Source: Armillaria gallica (taxonomy: Eukaryota > Basidiomycota > Agaricomycetes > Agaricales > Physalacriaceae). From it: a stretch of DNA of 64,000 bases. Below are positions 33,473 to 45,104 of this stretch, in pieces. The notes under the pieces were generated by a model that was not told where the DNA came from, made no database searches, and saw only the letters and a list, made by a program, of their open reading frames with translations. Made by a program: the position numbers and the translations under genes. The stretch covers positions 434,001-498,000 of the forward strand of contig JBANDB010000010.1 of assembly GCA_037576215.1 (NCBI GenBank), in the 5' to 3' direction. Each line of letters starts with the position of its first letter. Position 1 is the stretch's first letter.

Positions 33473-33863
33473 ATCTCATGGCACGGCACTGAGCAATTCA
33501 AATAACGAACTAGCAAAATGAAAACGCCATGATCGTTATCGGTTGCCCCTGAACATGCATTCGAGAACATTTCTCTGTCGTCTCCCCTACACTACTATAT
33601 TTTACATACATAATACATAATTCTAGTATCATCAAGTAGTTGGCCGCTGTTTCAAGTAGTTTGGAAGTCGCCGTCGCTGTCGACATTTGAATGTAATCGG
33701 AGGAGAGCCTCACGTGGGCGTGTCGATCCCGCTTATCGCACGAACGTTCTCACGGTCCATGCGAGCAGCAAACATTGACAGACAGGTATAAAAGTGATCA
33801 GGCGGCGACATGGACCTGTGACGAACTTCCATCAGTCCACGTCCTCGGCCCCAAGACGATTTT
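33473..33863. other. Intergenic spacer between the Kre9-like paralogs
   Basis: Nothing coding was seen. A TATA-like GTATAAAAG at about 33786-33794 precedes the downstream start by about 75 bases. Confidence 0.5.
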
Positions 33864-34841
33864 ATGATGTATGCTCATGCCCTTCTCCTCCTCCTCTTCT
33901 CCGGCTTCGTTCATGCGCTTCCTCTTATCTCTCGGGATGTTATTTCCCCTCCTATCACGAGCCCCACTGCAGGTGCTGTATGGACTGTTGGCCAGACCAT
34001 AACGGTCACTTGGTATGTTGTATCTTTTTCTGCTGTAAAACCAAGTTAAATGCTTATCAATGCATCATAGGAACACAACAGTCATACCACCCGCCTCACA
34101 AGTAACGAATCCCATTGGGAAAATCGTGTTGGGACACCTGGCAAACGATAGCTTGAACTTAGATCTCGGTAGGTTCTTCCGGTAAACCTGGATATTCAGC
34201 GCACCCTCTGATCGCATCGGATCCTCTAGATCACCCACTTGCCAGCAACTTTCAGCTCACAGACGGTCAGGTTGACATAACAGTTCCTGATGTTGAGCCT
34301 CGTGATGACTACATTATTGTCTGTGAGTAGTCCATATGAACGTGAGGCCTGACCGCAGTACCGACCACCCACCACGCCTTTTATAGTGTTCGGCGACTCC
34401 GGTAATACGAGTCCGGAATTTACAATTCAACGATCCGCCTCCTCAAGCAGCAGTGGCGCTCCCGCGAGTAGTAGTAGTGCGAGCAGCCTGACATTGACAA
34501 GCCTAATCAGCACTCCTATACCCATCACTGGGACTGAGATTACGGGCGGAACCTCTTCCAATACGCCGTCTTCCGTCAGGCCGTCTGTCACCTTAGAAGT
34601 GTCGACGAGCATTTCAACGTTTACGGCGGTTACGAGCGCCACTTTGTCTCCGTCGTTATTGTCGACATCATTAGCGCTGTCCTCTTCGATTAGGACCATT
34701 TCTGAACCAGGCACCTCCGAATCCAGCGCTGCGTCGACGACACAAGCGGTTACCCAAAGTGACAATGCGGGTGTAAGCCTCGGTCACAGCAGAGCTTACT
34801 GTTTCGCCGTGGCATCTTTGATTATTATTCTGAATGTTTGA
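33864..34841 (+). CDS. Kre9/Knh1-like protein with Ser/Thr stalk and GPI-type tail
   Basis: This is the tandem paralog of the preceding gene. The signal peptide (MMYAHALLLLLFSGFVHA) precedes VISPPITSPTAGAVWTVGQT, ITVTWNTTVIPP, KIVLGHLANDSLNLDLDHPL, VDITVPDVEPRDDYIIVLFG and DSGNTSPEFTIQ. A stalk of about 120 Ser/Thr-rich residues follows, then a C-terminal hydrophobic segment (AYCFAVASLIIILNV), the usual GPI-anchor pattern. Introns match the neighbour in position and phase (about 34014-34071, 34167-34230, 34322-34386). The product should be held at the plasma membrane or wall, in contrast to the short secreted paralog. Start choice: two adjacent ATGs at 33864 and 33867, both giving the signal peptide. 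Confidence 0.87.
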
Positions 34842-35364
34842 TCCGTTACTAACGTTGAGTTTCGTCTGAGAGTCTACAACCATTCTTCATTTGTCGTACC
34901 ATTTTACGAACGCTCATAACGACCGTCCCCCCTGTTTTGTATCCTTACGACTTAGTCGATTTACGAGACATTTCTCGGTACACACTTACTTACCATCATT
35001 GTACAGCTATCCATCATCATGAAACTTGAACGAAGTGTTATTTAAAAAAACAATTCAAAATAAGAACACGACTAGTATCCACTGAAAGCTACATATGTAG
35101 ATACAAGGATCTAGTGAAAAAAGGTAATGCACATCGTGAATAAAACAGTCGTCAAACAATAGGCTCCAGAGCCTCGAGGTCGTGAATGGTAGTTGGTAAA
35201 GGTATAAGACTACCAGGTATCCGTTACATACTGATACACAAATTGGAAACTTCATTCCTTGCGACATTTCTGACGTGCCTAAATAATTCCAACGTAAAAC
35301 AATCGTAAAACCCGATGAAGGAGAAGGGTAAACGGGCGAGGGGGAAGGGATGGTCGGGAGGCGA
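34842..35364. other. Convergent intergenic region
   Basis: AT-rich 3' flanks of the Kre9-like gene (+) and the DPBB gene (-). No gene seen. Confidence 0.5.
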
Positions 35365-35972
35365 TTACGGTTTCCATGACTTTGCCATGAAGTGCCACTT
35401 GACCGTGAGCTCTCCGGTTGAGAGATCGTCAAGTTCCTGGAAAAGACCTGGGGACATGTCTAATTCAAAGAAAGATAGCGTCAGCGGATGGAGGTTTGGG
35501 TGTCTCGGGTGTCATACCTATGTCGTTCCATCCACAGCTCTCGCAACTGTCCCTCAGAAGACCATATGCTGACTTGCCGTTCCCCTGGTTGACGATTTCG
35601 ACCCACTGAATGAAGAATAACATTGGGCGCTGTTGGTACCTAGGACAATTGCAAAGGACGGACCTGATTACAGTTTGAACCGCCGTTTGCATCGTAAAAG
35701 GATTTCGCCATGGCAAGAATCTTGTCGTTATTGCCGTCAACATAGCCGCAATTGCCCTTGCCCGGGTAGAACCATGTCCCCTGTTAGAAACCAGGACAGT
35801 CAGACACGGACGGAGATCATGAGGAGAGAGGAACACTGACACGACCCACATGGTCCGTTCTCTTTGCGAGTTCTGCGGCAGCGGCTATTGGGGCAGCAGA
35901 GACCATTGAAAGACACGAGAAAAGCACGAAAAGTGCGAGGGCGACGTGCGACATTGTGAAAGAGTTGAACAT
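35365..35972 (-). CDS. Secreted DPBB (expansin-like) protein
   Basis: A small secreted double-psi beta-barrel protein of a different subtype from the one at 12846. The Met at 35972 leads into signal peptide SHVALALFVLFSCLSMVSA (a second Met at 35954 works equally well), then a KR site (ELAKRTDHVGR) that may be a propeptide cleavage point. The domain follows: GTWFYPGKGNCGYVDGNNDK, ILAMAKSFYDANGGSNCNQ, WVEIVNQGNGKSAYGLLRDS, CESCGWNDIDMSPGLFQELD and LTVKWHFMAKSWKP, with TAA at 35367-35365. Conserved Cys (NCGY, NCNQ, DSCESCG) and the Asp of IDMS are present. Three introns: after VGR (GTCAGT donor), after CNQ (GTCCGT), and within D of DIDM (GTATGA). TATA-like TATAAAAG is at about 36082-36089. Substrate or target unknown. 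Confidence 0.88.
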
Positions 35973-37658
35973 GACGGAGGACGTGAGGCGGGTAAGGTGC
36001 GAGAGCAGCTGTCAGTAGAGGAAGGTGAGGCGAGGAAGCTGGGGGAGCTCGACGAAGGCATCAGCAGGATTTTCAATATGCTTTTATACCTGTGCGAAGT
36101 CCCACCGCGTGTATACGGTCCATGAAATCATGGTGAGGACTTAATCCCGCTGGTGCTTATTTCGGACCCCGTTTCGCCGGCAAAAAACAACGGCATATTT
36201 TTGCGATGCTATACTTACGAAGAACTAGACACCTGAAAGGGGGTGACTGGCGTCCAGACGTGTCGTGAGGCCAAGTAATGCGGCGCGGGCAGGGAAGTTG
36301 AAGGCCACATCCGTCTTCGGACCGCGGAGATGTGACACATCAGGCCTCAGAAATCGCGACAGTCGATATGAACCACTAGTGCGGTAGCAAGAGAGCAGTC
36401 CAGGCATCAATTACCAGCGCTCATAGATCTAATCAAGGCTTGGTAGGGCACGTTGCTGCAGATTCACAAAAACGCTGCAGCCGTGCAAGTCGCCAAGATC
36501 GAAACGCGACATAAATCGATCAAAATGCAAAATGGAGTCACAATCGGTCACATGTAGATGAAGTAATCCAACCGGCATCTTCCGGGGTAACGGTTTTCAG
36601 GTCCTTACCGGCATTTTGAACCTCGAAATTTTTCTACTCAGCCCTGAACCCCGCGTTCTTATTTTTCTCCGGTTTCTTGATTGAGAAATAGGAAGTTTCC
36701 GTCCGATTTCCCAGTCGCATTCTGAACGCCCATATTTCACTTTTGTACCATGCGCCCCAGCTGTTGAGGGGAATATGGCGGCAGAATGTTCTTCTTTACG
36801 AAGAGAAGACGTGATTTCTTTCTTACTTGGCTTCGTAGGCTTCCATGTGGATCGGACTCTTTTATTAATGAACGCTTGTACTGCGCGTTTGAATCCATTC
36901 ACAGCAACGTGTTCCTTACATGTACGTATTCCGAGTCCTGGTGATTTAAATCATGGCATTCTCAGGGTAAGTTGCGCGACAAATCTTTCCGAGAAACCCA
37001 TTCCGGTGAATATTTGCTGCAACGAGCCGATTTCCGAAGGACGCCGACTCCGAATGTTATGTATTCTTCGTTTTCTCGGCCAGCGGGAGCGAATCGGTGA
37101 CTCGATTGCCGCGTTCTAGGTGCAGCTTGCGCCTTGGACCACCTCGGAGTAGGGAGTCTAACTTGGCGTTCGAAATACAAGAAGGGGTGGGGTCGATGTT
37201 CATAAGACTCAAGGTTGTGTTGAACTAGTACTTTGCGTGGTGCAGTGGCGTTAATACGATTTCTCTTTGCGCAAAGTCCGTAGGCGCACCCGGCCTAGTT
37301 CTTTCTACGAGCTGTAGGTGCCAACCTGGTGCCTCGGAGGCTTAAATAAGTAGGTGACGGAATGCTGACTCTCGATAATAGTGCACACGGATAGTTCTAC
37401 CCGTCCAAGTCTCGGAGTGAATTGCATGGGAGTTTGTAAGTGAGAACCTCCAGAAGTTCGAATATTATTCGCGTCGCAGTGGGAAGCAAGTTGGAAGTTG
37501 GAAGCAATTTCATGACATTGCACCGCCACAATCATGACATCAGCCTTCAAAGTAGCAACCGACGGCTTGTCAGACCTTGTCCTGCTACTACTTCTCTCGG
37601 AGGAATTTTTGTGTACGATCAGCCATCGCTGCGGCCCTGCGCGAGACCGAACACCGAG
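35973..37658. other. Divergent intergenic region, no gene supported
   Basis: About 1.7 kb lie between the DPBB gene (-) and the F-BAR gene (+). Frames of about 100 residues exist on both strands at 36597-37119, but they overlap each other and show no start context, splice joins or family features. Confidence 0.45.
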
Positions 37659-40600
37659 ATGCAGGCGATTGGCCAACGATATGGCACCACTCTCCCCGTT
37701 CGTCGACATCGATGTCTACCTCCGTGTTACTGACGAAAATTCCGACTAACAACGCACTGTACAGGACCAAGTGGATAGAATCGCAGCATTATTTGACTCC
37801 CATCTCGAGGTCATCGGTGATGTGGGTGTCACCCGGACCTTGCTTGCTCTTCTCATTGCAGTTTAGGTCCGTGATTTGTATAAGGATCGTGTTGCTTTGG
37901 AGCGCGAATACGCTACCAAGCTTCAGGCATTGGCAAAGAAAGCAGTAGACAAGAAGAGTAAAACGGAGAGCTCATTCGTAGTCGGAGATGACCCCACCAA
38001 GGCATGGGACGAACGGACCTTGAAGCAGAGGTAACTATCCTTGAGGCACCAACTCGGTCTTACTCACCATGGGCTTTTCAGTACCCTGAATACCGCTTAT
38101 GATGGAATAATTCAATCCATGACGAACACCGCCGAAGATCACGTAAATGTGGCCGAGGTTCTGACCTCTCAGGTCGTCGACGTTCTCAAAGCTTTAGGGC
38201 GCAAAAATGAGGAAACCAAGAAGAAGGTACGATGTCCCGACGTTCGCGAGTGATTTCAAATAACTCGCGTCTGTGACTGCGAATAGGAGATGCAATTTTT
38301 CCAGAAGCTGCTCTCAGATAGGGATCGCACCTACGCTGAACGCCTGAAGGTCAGAACCATTTCCTGCGATGTACTTGATAACCGGCATCTTGAATCAATA
38401 ATCTAATGGCCGGTCGGCAGAACAAAGCAAAGGTAATAAGAAGGTTTATACACCGAGGACCTCTCTAACAGATTTGCCTCCAGTACGACGAAGAATGTGG
38501 CGAAGTCGACCTTCATCGCCAGAAGCAGGTTGAGCTCGAAATCTTCCCATATGTTCCCCAGGCACCTGATCAAGCGCATTAGGGACGTGCACACGACGAC
38601 CGACATGCGGAGCGTATAGCAAGACAAGCAGACCAACAACGCAATGACATGCTAAACTGCAAGAAGTCAGTCGAATTTGTGTTTGTTCCGTAACCCACGT
38701 TCAACTGTCTCCATAGCTCATACATTATATCTATCGAGGTGTCGAACAAGATAAAAGCAAAATTTTACAATGATGACCTACCAGGCCTAGAAGACGTACG
38801 TGTTTTGCGGTGGCATACTTGACATGAACTCGACAGCTGACTTACCCTCTAGCAATTGCGTATGTACCCGTTTCGGTTAACAGCCTTAATGCTCATGCTC
38901 ATGCTCTGCGGGACGATCTCAGAACTCCTTCAGAGCCGACTCGTCGAGCGATTCACTAAGATTCTCCAGCATGCCCAAGCACTTCAGTCCAATCATCTGG
39001 ATGTCCTGAAAAGCCGATTAGCTACCGTTGAGAGATTTTTGGCAGAGGTCAACCCTTCGAAGGACCAGGATCTATTCAGTGACCATAATATTCGCTCTTT
39101 CAGTGCTCCCAATGACTGGAAATTTGAACCTTGCACATTTTTCTATGACATTGTCAGTGATCTTCTTTCTACGTAATCGCGCTTATCGTTTGATGGTATG
39201 TAGGAAACTTTGAACGTTGATCCCGCGCCAAAGGTGTTTTTGCAGAACAAACTTAACAAGAGTCGAAGCAAGCTGCAAGAGCTCAGACCTGTGATTGACA
39301 ATAAGAGTGTGTAACAACTGTCACCCGTCTATCATTCTTCTGAGTTAACTGTTATAGAACGAGAAGTGGAACAATTTGCCAAGCTCGAGGCCGCTTACGA
39401 CGCAGAAAGGTCACTGGGAAATGCTGATGAAATAACAGAGGTATGGCAACCATTATGTTTTGGCGAAGGGATGACGTTATTTGACGTTTTATTACAGAGT
39501 TACATGGAAAGTCGACACCAGTTGGTACATTTCGGGTCGTCGGAATGTATCTTGAATGCCGAAATAGAAGTTATTTCCGCTGCCGTTGGAGGTCTGTACG
39601 CGGTGTTCAGTCTATTCAGCGATCTCATCCAGGGCCTAGATGATCTGGGGGCTCAACGACCGCATTCTTTCAAGAGCTCGTCTTTTTCTATCCCCACAAC
39701 TTGCGGTTATTGTCAGGTGAGGTTAATAATATGCTCCCGCCATAGCTTTCGCTTAACTCAAGCTTCGTAGACGTCTATATGGGGCCTCAGCAAGCAAGGA
39801 AAGACATGCAAAGTCTGTGGGATATCAGTACATTCCAAGTGTGAGCTCAAAGTAAGACGCCTATCACATGTATTTAAGCTCTATGATAACCGATACCTAA
39901 ACTACCTAGGTGCCCGCTGACTGTCAGCAAGGCGGTGCATCACGCAGCTCATCTATGCTTTCGCGGAAGTCTACAAGTGCAAGCTCACGATCGACCATTG
40001 CCAGCATGTGATTTCTTCGACTCCAAGCGTACATACTAAATACCATTTTCTAGCGCCAGCGGTATTAAAGACTCCTTCGCCGTCTTCCTTCGTCCAACCC
40101 GCTCACGAAGAAGAGGTTTCCTATCCTACAGCCAGGGTCATCTTTGACTTCAATGCTACGTCGGAGTTCGAGTTGAGTGTCACAGGTGAGTTATCATGAA
40201 AGGATGCGTGTCTTTCTTCTTACTGTCGCATTAGATGGCGCCACTGTCAGCGTTCTGGAACCCGATGACGGTTCCGGATGGGTGAAGGTATCCGATACCC
40301 GTGGTAACGATGGGTTAGTCCCTGCAACATACCTGGCGTACGGCGACGATTCAGCCCCTACCCCTACCCCGTCTTCTTTCAAATCTCCCGGCAAGGAACA
40401 AGGGTCAGGTCAATATGGTAAGCATACTCCATCTGCCCTTGTACGCGCGTAGGCGGTCTGATCTGTATCACCCTTCCCAGTCAGGGTGATCTATCAATAC
40501 GAAGCAGGAGGTCACGATGAGATTGGTCTTAGAGAGGGTGAAGTCATCGAGTTATCGAGTGGTCCGACCGGTGGTCAGCATTACGGCGATGGTTGGTGGG

Positions 40601-40763
40601 AAGGTAGGAGAACAATTACCGCATCTTCCGGCAATGATTAATTAGAAGCTCTCAGGTTTCAATTCAACAGGTCAGAAGGGAATTTTCCCAAGCAACTACG
40701 TACGCTGCATTCCCCTGTCTATTCGAAGACGCTGATCTGTTTGCATAGGTGGAGATGATGTGA
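37659..40763 (+). CDS. BZZ1: Bzz1-type F-BAR / C1 / double-SH3 protein
   Basis: This actin-regulatory membrane-curvature protein acts at endocytic sites with the WASP/Las17 machinery. Exon 1 (37659-37697) encodes MQAIGQRYGTTLP and joins across a GTTCGT...ACAG intron to DQVDRIAALFDSHLEVIGD, the Bzz1 N-terminus. The F-BAR region continues VRDLYKDRVALEREYATKLQ, SSFVVGDDPTKAWDER, MQFFQKLLSDRDRTYAERLK and LVERFTKILQHAQALQSNHL. A C1 zinc finger follows: HSFKSSSFSIPTTCGYCQ, TCKVCGISVHSKCELKVPAD. Two SH3 domains then appear: ARVIFDFNATSEFELSVT with GWVKV and LVPATYL; and VRVIYQYEAGGHDEIGLREG with GWWEGF and GIFPSNYV. It ends VEMM and TGA at 40761-40763. I count about 21 short introns, one of them (40004-40053) apparently GC-AG. 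All domains of the family are complete. Confidence 0.93.
40004..40053 (+). other. Probable GC-AG intron in the Bzz1 gene
   Basis: The upstream exon frame (SSRSTIA) meets TGA within a few bases, and the downstream frame (PAVLKTPSPSSF) needs phase 1. The donor A|GCATGTG (GTATGT with T to C) to TTTTCTAG|CG satisfies both. A poorer GT alternative starts at GTGCAAGC about 25 bases upstream. Confidence 0.65.
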
Positions 40764-42555
40764 TGGTTTCAGGTATTATACATTTTTAGATGACTCAGAC
40801 ATACAACCTACTACTTATTTAAACTTCACAGCAGTTCCCCCGCCGTTTTTGTGGGGGACTTGTGCAAGCATTTACATGCGGGGATTCATTAACCAGCATC
40901 AATGACCATGCCGTGATTCATATTTGAGTTCAGTCTCAATCATGAAATCGTGTAAACCAGACGTGTTCCTGTCGTTTCTAAATCGCCGTCATTGATGCAA
41001 CAGCAAAAGGATCCGAGAAGATTACTTATCAGCCAGCGGAGATTTCAGTTCAACGACGTTGCGTGGACCTGTCATATTTGTATTATCAAAGCAGAGACTT
41101 GAATCCTCTTTCTACATTAGCGCAAATGAAAATGACCGCATGTACACATGAACCCGATGGCCGACGACTCGGAATTCTACACGGAGGACTTGAGCGCGCG
41201 GCTAGCGAAAGGCACCGTTGCGGCTTTAAAGGTTGCCGCACAGCAATGACGAAGTACGGGGAATGTAGACCTCGCCGAGCCGACGGCGCATAGGCTACTG
41301 CGCGCAGTATCAGAATGGATGACGAGCTACAATGGCAGTGCAGGATCAATGGACCTGAAAGATGAAGTTCCCGGAGCTTTAAAAAACTGCTTTGGAGAGC
41401 TATTGTTGATTCTGAGCTGAAAGGTTGCCAAAACATTGAAACGGACATTAATCCGCCAAGTTTGCTTGAAATGATCTCGGGTGCGGTCGTTGACTCGTAC
41501 GTACCCACGTCACGGAACATCTTCTGTATTGAAGGACAAAAACAGTTGAGGGGCTTATGGTCTTCTATCCTCCTTGGGGTGCTCCTTGAGGTCAGTAAAA
41601 AGCTCGTGAAATCTAGTTGCAGTACGATAGATAAAGCTGCGTATAAATACACAAGACCACTGAGATACATGTGGCTATCTATGGTCCACTCCTGCCGCCT
41701 GCGAAACCGGTTACGCGCTGCGTTCAAAGAACCAGAGGAAAGTCGTCGGTCGAACGGTCAGCTCATATCAACGAGAGACTCGGGACACACTGATTAGTCA
41801 AGTGCATAATATCTCGTAACCAATTCTCGCCGCTTGACTCGACGTAGGGCGGTTGAAAAATGCGATGATGACTCCGACCAGACTTTGACAGATATATAAA
41901 GAACGACAGATATTAGCAGTCCCCCAAGATTCCTCACTGCAGCTCCATCTTCTCCAGGATCCAAGGCTAGCTGGCTTGCGTTGCGCCGATTCAAGTTCTC
42001 ACGGCTGCAGGTACTGTCGATTGCAGTCGCCTCGCTTGTACCGGCGGATCCTGGACTGCTATGCAAAATGCATGAGCAGACCACAGCGGTACTTCTGCGA
42101 TGATTGACTGCGACGACACTTCCAAAAGCTGGTAGAGAACTGATTCAATGGGGGGCGGGATGCCTACATCTTGCACGTGGTCGCGCACTGTGACCAAAAG
42201 TGGCAAGTCGCGTCCTTTACCAAAACTTATGATACGTAACTTCAACGGGTCAAGAGTCCTTTCACCTTGTTACGGAACTCCCTCCCTTTAGAAACAACTA
42301 ATCGGCGAAAGGCTCTCAATATCCTTTATCAAACTGATTCCCACTTCAATGTGAACAAATTGGGCTCCACATGGCTGAGACCTGAAAGGCTTGAAGCGTC
42401 ACACCAGCAGTTCATCGTGGGTTCGTAATGAGTGACGAATCACGATACGCACGTACTCATTCAATTTCCTGCAGGTAGACGGTCATGGGTGATGTCATCT
42501 TCTCTGACTCAAACAGCAGATATATAGCTCTCGAAAAGTGAAGCACCACCCGGCA
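40764..42555. other. Unassigned region, possible gene remnants
   Basis: No gene can be supported in this 1.8 kb. A protein-like phrase on the plus strand near 41310-41410 (EWMTSYNGSAGSMDLKDEV, then GALKNCFGELLLILS) stops at TGA and cannot be extended. The long minus-strand frame at 41086-41727 overlaps it and has unusual composition, so I treat it as a shadow. These may be remnants of one gene. Confidence 0.35.
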
Positions 42556-43431
42556 ATGCTATATTCCCGTCACAATTTCCTCACTAGAAATCTATCCGTA
42601 TTTCTGAGCCGCCGGAGACTGGACCCAGTTCACTCAAATTTGCTTTTCTTGTCTCGAACGATGGCGACAGGTCAGGCTCAAAAGACACTCACCGCAGCAA
42701 TTAAGGAGGACCATGAGGAGGTGTGCTGCTCCGCTCACTATTTGATGCCCCTTTTCATGCATTTCGTTAGATGTATGAATACTATGATCATTATGTTAAA
42801 GCTAGCGGGAACGCGGATGCTCAGGCTCGCTGGTCTCGGCAGCTTACTTGGGAAATTGCTCGACATGCCGTAGGAGAAGAGATTGTCGTCTACCCTCTGA
42901 TGGAAAAACTCCTAGGAGAGAAAGGACTCAAGTTGGCCGATGAAGATCGCGATGATCATCAGGTTTGTTATTGTCAATGAGCGCGTCCGCAATGACTTCG
43001 GGCTAATTCACGAGCTATAGCGCGTCAAAGAATTGCTGAGCGACCTTGAATACATGGAGCCCGGCTCTCGAGACCACCAAACACAGCTGAAGCAGATTAT
43101 GGATCATCTACACGAGCACAACGACAACGAGGAAACAAAAGATCTTCCTCCCCTTGAGGATGTGCTCGGTGTGGAGAATAGTAAGAAAACAGCCAGCAGC
43201 TTCCGAACAACAAAAAAGTTCGTTCCAACGCGGTAGGTGGTCACTGGTCATTCCCGAGGCCTGATCTGTCCGATCTCATTATGATTTATTTCTTCTAGTG
43301 CTCATCCTTCTGCGCCGAACAAGCCACCATATGAAACCTTCTTATGTTTCCTCGCTATGCCTATTGACAAGTTAAAGGATATGTTCTCGGCATTTCCGAC
43401 TGAAGAGATGAAGGAAAAGGAGCGAGAGTAA
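42556..43431 (+). CDS. Hemerythrin HHE cation-binding domain protein
   Basis: A four-helix HHE-domain protein predicted to bind a di-iron centre. The core reads AIKEDHEEMYEYYDHYVKAS, WSRQLTWEIARHAVGEEIVV, YPLMEKLLGEKG, DRDDHQRVKELLSDLE and IMDHLHEHNDNEETKDLPPL, with the repeated His-Glu ligands (EDHEE, RHAVGEE, DDHQ, HLHEHNDNEE) intact. It ends KFVPTRAHPSAPNKPPYETF, MPIDKLKDMF and TAA at 43429-43431. Introns are after DHEE, after DDHQ and inside R of PTR. The start at 42556 adds a basic, hydrophobic leader (MLYSRHNFLTRNLSVFLSRR) resembling a mitochondrial presequence. An internal Met (42661, MATGQAQ) would give a cytosolic form. Role in iron or oxygen handling is family knowledge, not proven. 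Confidence 0.87.
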
Positions 43432-43616
43432 TTCGAATGATATAAATATTGATACAGTCTTGTAAGATTAGTTTTTTCTGCAGAATCGACCACTTTGTTC
43501 AAAACCAAAAGGAGTGAGTTAAAGGATGCTAATAAACATAACGACAAGTACACAACATAGACGATCCATCTTACTCTGTACAGAAAACAACGAAAGAAAG
43601 ACGAAGGGGAAAACAG

Positions 43617-44909
43617 TCAACGACCTCCGCCGACAAGCGATGTCCTCATATATGGCCCATTTGCTGATAGTGGTCCGTATGCTCCATTTGGTAGGGGAGT
43701 TGGTATGGACATGGGTATACCCATGCCGACTGGTGTCTGTGCGATACCGGCAGCAATCTGCCCGGGTGTCTGCGCATGTGTGTCCCTCGAGGCCAACGTC
43801 CCTCGGTCCTCTCTCTCTGCAATGGTCGCCCCACCCCGTCCAGGATCCGTCAGACCGTTCGTTAGCGGGAACGTCTGCCCAAAGCCGTACAACTTCCCCG
43901 AATACTCCTTGTCATCAATTGTGTCGTTAAAGTACATTTCGCGCATTTTGAAGAAGGTAGATGCGGTAAGGAGGGAGTCGGAGCCTGCTGTATGTGAATT
44001 GCCAATACGGACAACCTGGAAAAAGCTGAGCGTTGTGGGACGGTGCAATAAATGATGACGTACCCCTAGGTCGTCTGCCACGTCCTGTAGTCCACCCCTC
44101 AGCACCTTGCATGCCCGCATCATGAACTTTATATCGTACACAGTCGGGAACCATATCCGAAGGATATCAAAGAACTCTTCTTCTGTCTTTGGTAGTGAGA
44201 CTGCCGTAAGGAGCTTGACGAAGTACCCAAAATCGTAGCCACTGTATTCAATCACTTAGCCGGTAAGACAACGCGAGAAAGACGAGTATGCATGAACAGA
44301 CGATGACTCATGCAAGTGGGACAGGATATACAATGCTTACCTGTGGAACGACACCCATCTGGTGTCGGGGGCCAAAACCATGCCTGACGTTATCATCAGC
44401 TCCGCAAAGTCCTGTGGTGAGATACCGATTTCCTCGTGCCGCTGGAAATCAAGGCCGGACTTTTGAAGCAATTCTATCGAGTCGGGAGCATACATGTCGT
44501 CACTGTAATTGAACACGTCGACCTCAGTGTTGAAAGCAAAGCAAAGGAACAGAATAGCGCACTTGACACTGAACCGAAAGTTGAACTGCCACGTCGAGGT
44601 CTCTGGTGGAAAGTTGCCATCCTCGTCCGCGAACGTGATGCCGACTTGAATGATCTTGAGAAGGTCGACATTGCAGCGCATTGTCTGGTAGTGGTAGTCG
44701 GAAGATGTCTTGAAGTTTCCTATGGGGCGCGCTACAACACCCGGAAACTCGGTATCCTGAAATTATGAGATTCTGTGAGTCTGGCGCCAGCAGTGGCACA
44801 AACGATGAGGATGAACCATGGCAATGTACGGGTAATTTTCGATAATTTCGCGGATTGAGTGCATCTCTGCTTCAAGATTCGGTGCCCATACCTCTCGTAT
44901 TCGAGACAT
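43617..44909 (-). CDS. POP2: CCR4-NOT deadenylase subunit Caf1/Pop2
   Basis: A DEDD-type 3' exonuclease that shortens poly(A) tails within CCR4-NOT. It starts MSRIREVWAPNLEAEMHSIR at 44909 and continues ENYPYIAMDTEFPGVVARPI (catalytic DxE), SSDYHYQTMRCNVDLLKIIQ, ADEDGNFPPETSTWQFNFRF, DDMYAPDSIELLQKSGLDF, RWVSFHSGYDFGYFVKLL (third Asp), ACKVLRGGLQDVADDLGV and RIGNSHTAGSDSLLT (His and last Asp). The C-terminal extension is Pro/Gly/Thr-rich and ends TGA at 43619-43617. Introns: after IAM (GTTCAT...TTTCAG), within N of FSVN (GTGCGC...TTACAG), within S of FHS (about 90 nt), and after DLG (GTACGT...TCCAG). The catalytic set is complete. It converges on the HHE gene with a 185-base gap. Confidence 0.94.
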
Positions 44910-45104
44910 ATTGGGCGGAAGAAAGTGAGAAGGTGAGAGTACAAGGTAAAGCTGTCTAATGAGTACAGGTTCGTCATGCCCTCGACCATAACAGGGTCTA
45001 ATTACGTAATCGGTCTACTGTACACTGCAGAATAAACGTCAAGTTATTTAGGCCAGCAAGATTATATAAAAAGATCGCAAACAATTCGCTCCATCACACA
45101 GCGA

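Noticed and set aside
41086..41727. 213-residue minus-strand open frame
   Set aside because: Odd composition, no splice or family support, and it overlaps a more protein-like plus-strand phrase. Not called as a gene.
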